A stretch of DNA of 64,000 nt from Bagarius yarrelli (GCA_005784505.1 VCAZ01000116.1:953007-1017006), one strand, 5' to 3'; positions 12,002-22,985 are shown, counted from the stretch's first letter. Made by a program: numbers and translations. The notes: generated from the letters alone by a model not told the origin.

Positions 12002-12003
<2 letters not shown>

Positions 12004-12040
<37 letters not shown>
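12004..12040. repeat. (GT)18 microsatellite
   Basis: Uninterrupted GT dinucleotide run. Confidence 0.97.
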
Positions 12041-12041
<1 letters not shown>

Positions 12042-12152
12042 CATTCATGAGCAATCATAATCCTTACTGACTCCAAAAACCCTTGGGAATTGGATCAATG
12101 AGTGATTCAGAATTATTTGATTCCGTAAATGGATTCAGATTCTTCCTCTCTA

Positions 12153-12465
12153 CTATATAGTATGCAGGAAATAGTGTATAAGACAAGTAGTATATGTCCG
12201 AATTCCTGGTATTCAATCAACAGTTCGATAAAATGTTTCTTATATACTACTTCATCTGCTCCTTAAGTTTAAATTGCACTTGTTTAACATTATCCGGTTG
12301 TGAAGACTTTTTTCACGTAACAAAGTCAACATGGCAGAAACGTCGAAATTTTATTCATACTACAAAAATATATAATTTACAGAACATACTTTTTTAACTC
12401 ATTTGCATTAGAACGCAAAGTACCTTCAGTACTTAAGCAGTATGCGATTTTGGATACAGCTTTTT
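12153..12465. mobile_element. Possible MITE with AGTATG ends
   Basis: TATATAGTATGCAGG and ACAAGTAGTATATGTCCG at the left, and TACTTAAGCAGTATGCGATT at the right, resemble a teleost MITE type with ends built of AGTATG and GTATGTCCG words. Related words occur at 18378-18478 and 28690-28880. Boundaries are approximate. Confidence 0.45.
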
Positions 12466-12626
12466 GGGTTTATTTAATTATTAGCTAGCTAACATATATA
12501 CTGTAACTGTTATAGGTTACGTTTTCCAACAGGACCACCAGATGGCGTTAAAGAACTAGTTTATATATATCCACTCCGCAACAGTATCTCAAATATTTGC
12601 CAATACCTCCATCATTACAGCTACAT

Positions 12627-12887
12627 CCACCTACAAAACACCCTCTGATCCCTTCTTCCTGGCTGATTGACAAAAAAAATCCTGTCCCTGTCCTATATGA
12701 ACTATGTCCAGTGGATTTGTACTGCCCTGTCTATCTGGATTGATTGAACAATTAGCTCTTGGTACAATAATGACGTTGGAGAAACTGCATGCAGCGTCAA
12801 TACGGACGTATCGGATTAGTGAGTCAAAAAATATATTTGTCTGCGAGCGACGTAGCCTTTAAAAAAGGGAGAGGTGCTATTTCAATG
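12627..12887. repeat. Direct repeat R1, copy 2
   Basis: Same orientation as copy 1, about 1.18 kb downstream: CCTACAAAACACCCTCTGAT, CTATGTCCAGTGGATTTGTA and GAGTCAAAAAATATA are shared. Copy 1 has an 8-base deletion after TTCCTGGCTGA relative to this one. The flanks differ, so this is dispersal or old duplication rather than a recent tandem array. Confidence 0.85.
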
Positions 12888-12954
12888 GATGGCCATCTTG
12901 TTAATATGTCCTTATTAGGACTCTGGGGACTTTGACTGTGTGGATGTGTGGGCA

Positions 12955-13070
12955 TTTGTGAGACAGAAAAAGACAGCAGGAGGAAAGAAAGCAGAGACAA
13001 AGAATGGGAAAGGGAGAGAGAAAGAGAGAGAAAGAGAGAGGGGGGGAAGGAAAGAAAGAGAGAGAGAGAA
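12955..13070. repeat. GA-rich purine tract
   Basis: Imperfect purine-rich sequence with GAGAGAAAGAGAG and GGGGGGAAGG blocks. The charged frame across it is a low-complexity artefact. Confidence 0.85.
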
Positions 13071-13282
13071 TGGGTCTGAATTACAGATGGCTGTTGAAAG
13101 ACACCAGCAGTCTTTTATGCGTCAGCGTTGTTAAGGTTTACTGTATGTCACATGAGCAAGAAACTCGTCTTCTCGCACAAACCGCAATAACTGCACATCT
13201 AAAAGTCCTTCAAATATATTTCTCTTTCTTTCTCATGTTTCTTTTCTTTTACATTCATTTACCTCTTCTATTCTGACCTCTC

Positions 13283-13680
13283 TTGTTCATGCTTTGGCTT
13301 CACTTTCTTTCTCACTCTTTCTCTCCCAGTTTTCTTGTCATTTTCCACCCTCGCGCTCTCTCTTTCTGTCATTTGTTCTTTCAATCTTTTCCAATTTTTC
13401 TTTCTCTTTCTCTTTCTCTCTTTCTCCCGCTCTCTTTCTTTTTTTCACTCGCTTCCAGTTTTCACCTCTGTCTCTCTCTCTCTCTCTCTCCTTTCTCTTT
13501 CTCCTATTTCTCTCAATCTCTTTCTCTCTCCCTTTTACTTTTTCTCTCTCTCTTTCTGTCATTTGTTCTTTCAATCTTTTCCAATTTTTCTTTCTCTTTC
13601 TCTCTTTCTCCCGCTCTCTTTCTTTTTTTCACTCGCTTCCAGTTTTCACCTCTGTCTCTCTCTCTCTCTTTTTCTCCCTC
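13283..13680. repeat. 400-bp polypyrimidine tract with internal duplication
   Basis: Almost wholly C and T on the plus strand. A unit containing CATTTGTTCTTTCAATC, CCCGCTCTCTTTC and CACTCGCTTCCAGTTTTCAC occurs at about 13356-13490 and again at about 13545-13670, offset 190 bases early and 184 later because of a 6-base indel. The long Ser/Leu/Phe frames (up to 185 codons) and reverse Arg/Glu/Lys frames are artefacts. Confidence 0.9.
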
Positions 13681-13839
13681 CAGCGTATCCTGCAAGACTT
13701 GCTATTTCTCGTCAGTTGTTCCTTTCCGGTCTCTGACATTCCGCTACATTTGAATATGATCAGCGATATAAGACCTAAAAGGTATCATATGTACATCAGG
13801 CTACAGCTGTGCAGCTCCCGGTTTAGTACAGCTGTCATT

Positions 13840-14110
13840 CCAAATGCGTAATCATTCCAACAAGCAGGCGCTAACGAGCCCATTACTGTTTCATCTTTTC
13901 TAAAAAGCAGTCGGCATGCGAAGCATTTCGCAGACTAACCGCTAACCCTTTCATCCGAGTCTTACTCATTCATAAGGTTTGTAAAGCGATCGGCGTGAGG
14001 AAATAGAGATACAGTGGCGGGGTATCTCGTTTACTGTTTGCCAGAGCACAAAGATGCCAATTATCGCTGATACACATGGCACCTCCGAGTGACTCATGCA
14101 TAAATATGTA
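13840..14110. other. Candidate conserved noncoding element
   Basis: A repeat-free, motif-dense block between two simple repeats, with CpGs and TF-like words: GCGTAATCATTCC, GAGCCCATTACTGTTTCATC, GCCAATTATCGCTGAT, GTGACTCATGCATAAATATG (AP-1 and Oct-like). No frame with a known domain. Regulatory function is inference; a cross-species alignment would decide. Confidence 0.35.
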
Positions 14111-14114
14111 GGTC

Positions 14115-14162
14115 TGTGTGTGTGTGTGTGTGTGGTGTGTGTGTGTGTGTGTGTGTGTGTGT
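14115..14162. repeat. (GT)n microsatellite
   Basis: GT run with one GG interruption at about 14134. Confidence 0.97.
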
Positions 14163-15683
14163 TGGTATGTGTCAGCACAGCCTTCGCATTTTCTCTTTCA
14201 AAAGCAGCCAGCATCTCAGCAGAGGCTTACGTTATTGATTGGACCTGTGGTTGATTTTTTTTCTGTGACCCGTGTTCGGCTTTACGGATCATCTTCGGAG
14301 ACAGAAGGTGTACGTGGGCGAGCGAGTCGCTATTATATTTCCTTACCCCGATGCATCCTACACCGTTCACCAGATCTTGCTCTCTTTATGTTCTGCATTC
14401 CTTAGCTCGTCGATAGCTGTGTTTTACATAACCTTCCATCCTGTAAAGACCAGTATGTAGCATCTGATGTTCCATCGAGAACTTCAATGGGTTTTTCAGC
14501 CAGGAGAACCGACGTGTGTAGAACTGTACGATAGCATGTGTTTCAAATGAGATGACAATTAAAAGAGATTTCAAACCATAGCGCCCTCTGGTGGCTCCGC
14601 CTTCTTGTCTGCTTAGTGAAAACTGTAAAAAAAACTGTAAATTTTACACTTCACACATTATCTGTGTAGGAAGAATGGTACATATTAGAGAGGATCTTTA
14701 TCTACAGAACGTCCTTTTTTATAGCCGAGATACTGTAGAATCGGTTCGGGGAAAAGTCTTCATTAAATATTTCAAGCACACACACTTACATACATAGTTT
14801 ATAAGCTTCAATTTCCAGGTGATTGCATCACCCCTGCTTGACTACATCTGCAACCCAGCACTACACCTCTCTGATCCAATCAGATTTAGAAATTTCAAGA
14901 AGAGATAGCAGAAGTTCACCTATAAATCAATGGGGATGACGGTCCCTCAGGGAGCCGGTGAAGATCTAGAAGTTTCTAAAAAGAACACACTTTAGCCCGC
15001 TAACAATAATATGCGATGTCGCTGCCGTGAGTGAACCTTAAAAAAACCCCCAAAAAACGCTTTTGCATTTGTAATAGAAACAAATGATCCGTGTAGCACA
15101 TCAATCTCACCGAGGTTTAATGATAAAGCCAAATGTCAGCATGATCCACAGCTTCCTGTGTCTTTTTTTTTCATCTCGTCATAGCCGAAAAGGAGCTCAT
15201 ATGCACCGTTTGATAAACCTGCAAATTTAATAATAAGCAGTGCTGGCAGGCTGAGCCGAACGAAGGATCACTCATCTTACTGTGAAATACACTGAAAGGA
15301 AGTCCAAATCATTCGACTGGAACCGTTTCAGCCGCCGCGGAAAAGGAGACGACATGATGTCAATACACAAACACCCTCAGCACTTTGTGGGTGTGTGTGT
15401 GTAGACTTTTTTTTTGCTGTGCTGTTACCTACTGAAGTGATCGATGTCCCTTATAGCTCAAGGTTACTTGTATTGCTTGATTATTACAGCTATTACCTTT
15501 TATTACTATTATTATGACCGGTAATATATACTCATTATCTGGAAATTGACCTGGATCAAAATCTGGACGTTAAACAGGATAAAAAAAAAAGCAGTAGTTT
15601 AGCACTAAACGTTGAATCTCTGCTAGCAAACTTTAGCTAAGATGTCATCAGAGTAAGGATAAGGGATGGTAGCTGAATGTAAG
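14163..15683. other. Unique sequence; candidate regulatory block near 15210-15370
   Basis: No gene recognised. About 15210-15370 (GCTGAGCCGAACGAAGG, GACTGGAACCGTTTCAGCCG, CCGCGGAAAAGGAGACGACA) is repeat-free and CpG-bearing. The rest is ordinary AT-rich sequence. Confidence 0.4.
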
Positions 15684-15818
15684 TATTATCTGTACTATTC
15701 CCAGCATCACCAACCTGCCTCTGCTGGGCCCCTAAGCAAGGCTCTTTTTCGTTCAATTGGATAAAATTGTTGCAATAAATGTAAGTCACTCTGGAAAGGA
15801 GCGTCTGACAATGTAAAT
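15684..15818 (+). repeat. SINE-A, headless copy
   Basis: CCCAGCATCACCAACCTGCC, GGGCCCCTAAGCAAGGCTC, CAATTGGATAAA and GTAAGTCACTCTGG..GGAGCGTCTGACAATG follow the SINE-A order; the tRNA head is eroded. Confidence 0.85.
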
Positions 15819-15835
15819 TCAACAAAATTCTAACT

Positions 15836-15940
15836 GGTTGAGTTGAAAATCAATGGGTTTAATTCCCAGCACTACCAAGCTAACCGCCGCTGTGCCCCCC
15901 CCCCAACAAGGCCATTTTATTCAACTGCTCAGTCACTCCA
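15836..15940 (+). repeat. SINE-A, 5' fragment
   Basis: Carries GGGTTTAATTCCCAGCACTA (B-box region) and a short CAACAAGGCC body interrupted by a C10 run at about 15895-15904, then CAACTGCTCAGTCACTC. The 3' tail is missing. Confidence 0.7.
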
Positions 15941-15956
15941 TTTGAGGGGCTGTTGT

Positions 15957-16100
15957 AGATGGTTAAGTGGTTAAGTTGTTGATTGGAAGACTTGGGTTCA
16001 AGCCCCACCGCCACCAGTCTGCCACTAAACAAGACTCTTAACCCTTTTCTGCTCCAGGGGCGCTCTATCATTTAACGGCGTCTGCCAAATGCCAGAAATG
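15957..16100 (+). repeat. Chimeric SINE: B-type body, A-type tail
   Basis: Head and body are SINE-B (GATTGGAAGACTTGGGTTCAA, truncated here; GCCCCACCGCC; TTCTGCTCCAGGGGCGCTCT), but after ATCATTTAA it ends with the SINE-A tail CGGCGTCTGCCAAATGCCAG. Either template switching during reverse transcription or a SINE-B inserted beside an older SINE-A tail. Confidence 0.65.
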
Positions 16101-16449
16101 TGAACAGCTACAGCTTTCCTGACACCAATTACAAAAAAAAAAGTGATTGACATCTGTAACAACGTAAATTTTCTAAAAACAAGTTGAATATAAAGTGAGA
16201 GCGAGAGCTACATTCGGCCTCAGACTCGATTTGGCTGCTGATCAAATTTGGGCTTTAGTTGATACATCATGTTTGATAGCAACAGCAACTAATATCACAT
16301 CTGCTGTTTTCCTCCATGTTCTTCTGTTCGTACGACTCAATCGCAGTGATTTTATGGCTTAGGTTTAAAAAAATGTTAAATAAAGGACTTTTATAGTTTT
16401 TTTTATTTTTTTTTTATTGGATTATGGTATTTATATTTATCAGTGGCGG
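16101..16449. other. Unique AT-rich sequence
   Basis: No gene or family recognised; T-rich near 16398-16420. Confidence 0.5.
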
Positions 16450-17155
16450 GTGGTGTGCATTTGGTAGCTGGGCCTTCAGTGGGGATTTACCAGACTGATA
16501 CACCTCTTAATATACAATTACAGAAACCATCAATAGTGTACAAAAACGCAATATAACCCGGCGTGGAATTACAGACAGAGAGACATTTCATTTATTGAGG
16601 ATTTAAAAAAAACATTTTTATTAAAGCAAGAAACCCTTTAACACAACTCCAAACCTCTACACACTACAACCTCAGCTGTACCAGGTACAACAACATCTGG
16701 AGCGGTTTAGAATCAATATTTATCTTAATATTAATATAACATTACAAAAACATTAAAGCTATAAATAAAATATATAATGCATTTAAAGTCTATAAGTCAG
16801 TGTTACCAGTCGGCGGCACTGGTCTGGAAGTGGCGAATAAAACTCTTTCCCGGACTAAGGACAAAGCTAGTTATCTTCGGGGTTAGCCAGACTCTTCTTA
16901 CGATGTCTTTATTCCTGAAAAAGTCCACCATGAAAACGGATTCATAAGAATGCCTGAGACCAAGTTCATTTCTTCTTTTCCTTTAGCGAAACGCGTTTCG
17001 CTAACCGAACCGTTTCTCTATTTATTTTTGTCTTTGTCTTTTGTCTTTGTATGCCAGCTATCGGGCCTCAGGAGGCAGAAACAGTCATTAATATATATCA
17101 ACCAATTAGCAATCTGTCACCGCTAATATAGTTTAAGTTACATGGGCGTAACTTA
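16450..17155 (-). pseudogene. hAT transposon remnant, ZMYM1-like transposase 5' part, copy 1
   Basis: Aligns by eye to 38520-39250 and 18800-19290: TTGGTAGCTGGGCCTTCAGT, CACCTCTTAATA, TTTTTATTAAAGCAAGAAAC, GCGGCACTGGTCTGGAAGTG, ACTCTTTCCCGGACTAAGG, CTAGTTATCTTCGGGGTTAG. The last three are the complement of a transposase N-terminal segment (..ITSLSLSP..KEF), here frame-broken. The region matching the start codon is replaced by other sequence around the palindrome at 16983-17004. Family identity is from the clearer third copy. Confidence 0.75.
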
Positions 17156-18221
17156 AAATCTAACAAAAAATCTAACATTCACATACACATACTGAAAGAG
17201 GTGCAGCAGAAGAAAAACGCTGCTACTGTGACAACATTCGTCATGTGACAATATCAACATCCAGAACATCCAGATCAACATCCAGAATTTAGTCATACTA
17301 CCAACAATCATACTATCACACACACACACTAACATTCTCGGACCTGGCTGATAGTCGGTGATTTCTAAGGAATTGTTGTGTGCCCCCTAGTGGACAGACC
17401 ATGGCAAAAGTCGTCAGAATCCCTACTGACTCAAGAGATTCAAAGGACTTGTGAGACTTACATTTGTTCGATAAGTAATTTAGAAGGATTAGAATTTGTA
17501 AATGTGTCGCTATAGCGCATTGATATCGACTTCAAATTTGCCCCTTTCTCAGGACCTACTATCAGATTAACTATAATAGGCAAATGATCACTATTTTTGG
17601 CAACTCAAACATATTATTATATGATATTCTTTTAAATGCATTGCATAGCCTGCCAGAAGCCTAAAAAAAGTACAGTATATGTTCATATATAATATCTAGC
17701 AAAGGCCGTATAATTAAAAACAACTGCCAATCAATTACAGGTCAAAGGTCATGCTTAAATGGTCCAGCGATGGCCATCTGATAATCCTGGGACAGCATGA
17801 CCTCAACCTAAAATTATAATTGCTTTCATTATAGATATGGAAGCCTTAATAATTATCACACACACACACAGGCACTTTTATAAACACAAAGATCAAAGGA
17901 CAATCAACACAACATGAAAACGAACATAATTACCAAATAATCATCATTTACATTCTTATTAGTTTTCTTTCTTTTTGCCTGTGCAGCGACACACGGTACC
18001 GAACAGCGCATTAAATCACTTTTATGTGCCGCCTCGGATATATTTAGTTTTTTGCTATGACTTTAAAGTTCAGTGATTTATGGCGAATCATAGAACAACA
18101 TTTTTATATCTCACCGCTATAAACGTCTGGTTTCATTCCAAAAAAATTAAAATATCATGTGGAGACAGTATTTGGGAGACAGGAGCTGATATAGGACATA
18201 GGATGGAAATTCTGTCCCTAG
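17156..18221. other. Unique AT-rich sequence, no gene recognised
   Basis: No family recognised. CA runs are short (17319-17328, 17858-17870). Confidence 0.5.
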
Positions 18222-18368
18222 TGTACATTTACGGTATTTGACAAATGCCCTTGTTTAGAGATAATTACATTTATACGACTAAGCAGTTAAGGGTTAAAGG
18301 CCTTGATCAAGGGCTCATTATTGGCAACTTGATCGTCATGGGAATTGAACTCATAGGCATGTGCTCTT
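18222..18368 (-). repeat. SINE-A, near full length
   Basis: Plus strand shows TGTACATTTACGGTATTTGA, CAAATGCCCTTGTTTAGAGA, GTTAAGGGTTAAAGGCCTTG, ATCAAGGGCTC and GGGAATTGAACTCATAG, all complements of SINE-A tail, body and B box. Confidence 0.85.
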
Positions 18369-18377
18369 TCTGAATTT

Positions 18378-18478
18378 ACATACTAACTAAAGTAGTATGT
18401 GGGTCTGCACTTCCCAACCACTAAAAAAGTATGATTATTGGTAGTATTACTAAATTTTGGACCTACTACATCCACCAT
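18378..18478. mobile_element. Possible AGTATG-ended MITE fragment
   Basis: AGTAGTATGTGGGTCTGCAC and GTAGTATTACTAAATTTTGG..CCTACTACATCC are weakly inverted. Short and uncertain. Confidence 0.3.
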
Positions 18479-18481
18479 GTT

Positions 18482-18735
18482 TAATTCAATTTAATTTAAT
18501 TCACTTTTATTCATATGGTGATTTTTACAATGGTAATTGTCACAAAGCAGCTTTACACAATCAAAGAAATTATAAAATGCAAATGAATCAGAAATCAGTT
18601 TGTCCCTGATGAGCAAGCAGAGGGCGACGGTGGCAAGGAAAAACTCCCTGAGACGGAATCAGTCAATTACGGAAATTGTACGAATGAATAAGTTTAAAGG
18701 AGTTTCTCTTTGACGCAATTGCCCCAGGTTTGCTA
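18482..18735 (+). repeat. Repeat D, copy 1
   Basis: Order: TTTAATTCACTTTTATTCAT, TACAATGGTAATTGTCACAA, AGCAGCTTTACACAATCAAA, GTCCCTGATGAGCAAGC, GACGGTGGCAAGGAAAAACT, CCCTGAGA. A high-copy teleost interspersed repeat; class not known to me. No coding capacity seen. Confidence 0.85.
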
Positions 18736-18799
18736 ACTCGGGATACTTAAAGGATGTTTTTGGGGGTTTTTTCTAACATTAATCAGAGACTTTTGTTTG

Positions 18800-19290
18800 T
18801 TCGGCGGCACTGGTCTCGAAGTGCTGAGTAAACTCTTTCCCGGATTGAGACAAGCTAGTCAGCTTCGGGTTAGCCGAACTCTCCTAACGATATCTAACTT
18901 TGATTATTTTTATGTTTGTCCAATACCAAGTTAATTTCTCTTCCTACATCTGCCATTGTGGGCATAAATATTCTAATTTAACTCTACAGACATGTTTTTT
19001 CCAGTCAGACTGGGAATGAATCAACTAATCAGAGGACGGAAAAATGCTGACATCATCATGGGCCAGCTAGATCAAACAGCTAATTAAAAAAGGGTTGAAT
19101 TAAAAAATCTGATTGGTTGAAAAAAACAATCTTTAACCAATTAGCAATCTGCCTTTGCTAATATAGTCCAGGTTCCATGGGCAGCACTACTGATTCTGAA
19201 GGCCCTGGGCAGATTAGATTAACATGGCAGCAAATCTGATTGGACAAAAAAATCCAACATACTCGTACTGGAATAAACTGTTGGGAATAA
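18800..19290 (-). pseudogene. hAT transposon remnant, ZMYM1-like, copy 2
   Basis: Shares TCGGCGGCACTGGTCTCGAA, GTAAACTCTTTCCCGGATTG, GCTTCGGGTTAGCCGAACTC and TCTGCCATTGTGGGC (complement of the start region, atg on the minus strand) with copies 1 and 3. It continues into an outer region with AATCAGAGGACGGAAAAATG, GGGCCAGCTAGATCAAAC and CAATTAGCAATCTGCC. The frame is broken several times. This copy shows the most complete 5' outer region. Confidence 0.8.
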
Positions 19291-20160
19291 ATTAATACAA
19301 TTTAATAGAACAAATATTAGAATTTAGGTTGTAAATGTAGGTCAGTGATTCTGATAGTATTTAGGCCACCAAAGAAGACCATGCTGACCCTGACTGCCCA
19401 CCATTTCTATAGTATATAGGGAGAAATTAAAGATGGACAGTTTTATTCTGCGATGTGTGATACCTTCGTTGCCGTAAGCGTTGTGCTGAACTGATGGGTT
19501 GCTTAGCTTACTGGGATGCAACAAATAACTCGTCACCAAGGGCAATGTTTACACCTAATGCGTGTGTGTGTGTGTGTGTGTGGAGATAAAATCAGTTTAA
19601 TCCAAAATCCCAGCGAGACTTTTAGAGGTCAACAAATATCGCTTTGGATTATCACTCTGAGGTTGTACGCTATCTTCATAAACGATTAAATATTATTATT
19701 TTTCCTTTGTTTTTTTTCTTGAAATGTGGCGTTTCTTTTTTATGTTATGCATTGATAAATAATAACGTGCTCCTCGCAGTGCAGTAGATCATTAAGCTTA
19801 TTATGTTTATGACTTGAAAATACAGTATATTATTTGTCCTTTCTTCATAATGTTGGGGTTTTTTTTTTCATATTTACCCTACAAAACCCTCTACCAGGAC
19901 CTGGAGTCGACCTTTTGTTACTAGGATACCGAACAGAGATGCAGCGAGGATGTCGGCGGTAATGGAGGAGTGTGTTAATAAATCGTTCACTTTATGTTCT
20001 TTACACACAAATGATCCTGTAGGGATTTGCAGTAATAAATAATGATTGGTGTAATAACCGTGAGGTTAAAGCTTTCTATCAGTTGGTATTAGTTATATTA
20101 AGCTTCACATAGTTTTTTAATGTAATTTAGTACCTATTTTAAGTAATATTTAAGATTAGA
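19291..20160. other. Unique sequence with short (GT)n at 19562-19582
   Basis: No gene or repeat family recognised apart from the GT run. Confidence 0.5.
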
Positions 20161-20164
20161 TCAT

Positions 20165-20620
20165 AAACTAAATTAAGTTTGGCGCTTTTCACAATGATCA
20201 TTGTCACTAAGCAGCTTTACTCAATCAAAGAAATTCTAGGACGAAAATGAATCAGAAATCAGTTGTTTGTCCCTGATGAGCAAGCCGAGGGCAACGGTGG
20301 CAAGGAAAAACTCCCTGGAATGGAATAGGAAGAAACCTTGCAAGGAACCAGACTTAACAGAGAACCCATCCTCATTTGGGTGAAAAACAGGTAGCAGGAC
20401 TTATGTAGTTACACTGTGTGTGTAAGCAACTTAAATCATACGTCCTCGAAGAACAGCTGGAACGTTTTCTTTTGGCAGACTGGAAACGTCCTCGGTCAAC
20501 CTGGTGATGTCATCAACTGGAGGCGGGTCACAAGGAAAGGTCGGACAGGTTCCGGAGTGGAGATGTGGTCTGGATCACTGGCAGCTCAGTTGTGGCATAT
20601 GTAGCTCGACAGTGCTCGAA

Positions 20621-20653
<33 letters not shown>

Positions 20654-20930
20654 AAGTGAGAGGGAAGGAAGAAAGACAAAAAAAAGGAAAACAGTTAAGT
20701 GACATTGTAATTACAGTGTATGAAGTGATTGTGTATTTAATGTAGAGTGCAGGCATGGACTCCGGCAAGACTAACTAGGACAGCGTAGCTAAAGAAAGAA
20801 CCAGAGGGAAACACAGACGTGAGGGCTGGAAAAGTAAAGATTGATTTTAAAAGTGTATCATGAGTGTCACTGTTTACTGCTGGAGACCGGAAAAAAATCC
20901 AAAGAGTAAAACCAACCATGTTTTTAGGAT
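20165..20930 (+). repeat. Repeat D, copy 2, longest copy (about 770 bp)
   Basis: After the common core (AGCAGCTTTACTCAATCAAA, GATGAGCAAGCCGAGGGCAA, AGAGAACCCATCCTCATTTG) it continues with CGAAGAACAGCTGGAACG, CAACTGGAGGCGGG, a GA microsatellite at 20620-20662 and GACTCCGGCAAGACTAACTA, a 3' region I associate with the same teleost family. Copies at 18482, 27124, 34890 and 43238 are shorter. Confidence 0.8.
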
Positions 20931-22045
20931 GGGAGAGACGTACTGTATGTTCTATCTCTTCTTTTGATCAGAAATTATTTTCTCGCTGCTCTTAACTCCG
21001 GGGCATCTTCATTCTAAATCCGGCTTTTAACCCTGACTTTTTAGCCGGGGCATAAACTGAGTCTTTTCTGAATTCCAGATTTGTCGTGTCTCCTATAAGA
21101 ATTTTTTGTCACGATGTGTACTGGGGGACGGAGGTGTTTAAAGTTTATTAGGCTTATTATATCCTAATAGTGTGTAATAGTGAGTTGACTAAACCCTCGT
21201 TTAGTCACTCGGTAGGTTAGTTCTGCAAAAAAACTGTACTGCCCAGGTATGATACACTAAACCAACATGTTGACTAGTAGCTGGTTTAGTTAGCACTGCT
21301 TTTCCTACTCTAACTACGAGTCAGTGCTGCTTGTTAAGTGTTAACTCAGCCAAAACAAAAAACACCTCTGTCAGGCCACAAGAGGGCAACCACACCAGTT
21401 TGAAGGACTTCTTTGCTATTTTTTTTTTGTTCTTTATAACACAGGCTGCAATAAAATGTCAAATTATTTCAGATGTGTCCCCAGTGGTCAAACAGTGATG
21501 AGGAAAATGTTCCGGAAATTATATTATTAAAAAAATCCTAAAAGGCTGTTGACATATGAAGTCTTTTGCTTGCTTAATCTCGTTATTTTAAATGTAGGTA
21601 CACAGCAAGAATGTGCAAATAGAGATCGATGCGGTCACAATGCGCATGCAATTGCACGTGACATGCAATTTTTTTTAATAAGCATCCGTGCAGCAGTGAG
21701 ATAAAAATATCTCAACTTTTTAAAATGTCGCAAGCGCACCGCGGGTCATGTGACAAGAATTTTTGTTTCCAACAACACACGCCTACAGAGTGCCAACCAT
21801 TTTTAACGTTTTAGGTACGATATTTGACAGGCATATAAGAGGAACTGTATTTAAGAGATAAGAGGAAAGCCGTCCTCATCTGGGTGACACCCGGAAATAT
21901 AAGGGTGAACAAATATACATTATTTTATTGTGATCAGAGCTCAGGAGCTTACAAATCATCATAATTCTTTAGTTTATTCCAGGTTTGTCGGAGTGTATTT
22001 AACAAAGAACTTGGTAGTATTCCCCGCTCGGTTGGTGGCTGTCAT
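20931..22045. other. Mostly unique; old repeat fragments
   Basis: At 21620-21790 the words GCGCATGCAATTGCACGTGA, ACATGCAATTTT and CGCACCGCGGGTCATGTGAC look like a worn palindromic element. At 21862-21912, CCGTCCTCATCTGGGTGACA is a fragment of repeat D. No gene recognised. Confidence 0.45.
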
Positions 22046-22180
22046 ACAGTGCCTTGAAAAAGTATCATTCATACCCCTTTGTCACCTTACAATGTTTTTA
22101 TTGAGATTTTATGGGGTATGAATAAATTAAAAAAAAAATTGCGAAAAAAACATTGTATGGCTCTCAGTATTGCTTATAGT
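22046..22180. mobile_element. Tc1/mariner-like terminal fragment
   Basis: TACAGTGCCTTGAAAAAGTA with CATACCCCTTTGTCACC and ACAATGTTTTTATTGAGATT resembles the end of a fish Tc1-like element (TACAGTGCCTTGCGAAAGTA). No transposase frame is present and no matching second end is seen nearby. Confidence 0.6.
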
Positions 22181-22985
22181 TTTTTTTTTTCAGATTTATA
22201 TTTCTCACTAAAGAGCCTCCTCCTCTAATCCATAAAACAAGCTGGCCGTTATTTCCCTTCTCACGCTTCACATAAGCGGATATTTGTCAGGACATGAAGA
22301 AGCATGAAGTGAAAAGCTAACAGAGAGTTTTAGCTCAGAACGTTTCCTGATGACTGAAATGACTCTTCACCTGTGAGGCATTATGGGACGGCGCTCCCTG
22401 ATCCCGCCGTGACTGTTCATGAATAGAGCGAATCCTTTGCGATTCCTCTCGGCCGTCAACGCTCTCCGGGTGAGAAATGGATCCGGTTTATTTTAGAGCT
22501 TGTAATATCTTCAGGGGTAAGTGTTCCCTAGAGGGGTAGAGAGTGCTATATTAAAAACTGTCCATCGTCAGGATGGTCACGTCTACAGCACCTTCATACC
22601 GCCTCCAGGCAAAAATAAAACGTGGAAAACTGAGAAGCATAAACAAAAAGAGAGAGAGAGAGAAAAAAAAGAGAGAGAGAGAGAGAGGTGTTTATAAGAG
22701 AGTCAGATGTATCCATTATCATCAGTATGAAAAGCGAACCAGACGGGATAAACACAATAAAAAGGAATTGAGCAGAATAATGGACACAGGCATCAAAGTT
22801 GAATTTCTGAAATGTAAAGCAAACCTTTTTTTACAGTCCAACAGAAACACAACAAAAAAACACAGCTAATAAAAATAAAGAATGATAAAAGAAGGAGTTT
22901 TTCAAAGTGTCTGTGAAAAGACTGGTAGGATGGTAGACTAGCCATAAATAATAATTCATAAGTATGAAATAATAAGATTACTCAA
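22181..22985. other. Unique sequence with CpG-bearing block and a GA tract
   Basis: About 22370-22480 has CpGs (GACGGCGCTCCC, TCTCGGCCGTCAACGCTCTC) and donor-like GGGTGAGA (22470) and GGGGTAAGTG (22515). No convincing upstream acceptor or frame. GA tract at 22651-22688. Confidence 0.4.

Noticed and set aside
13283..13851. Long frames of 133 to 185 codons rich in Ser, Leu and Phe, and reverse frames rich in Arg, Glu and Lys
   Set aside because: Produced by the polypyrimidine tract; no domain and the same low complexity in all frames.
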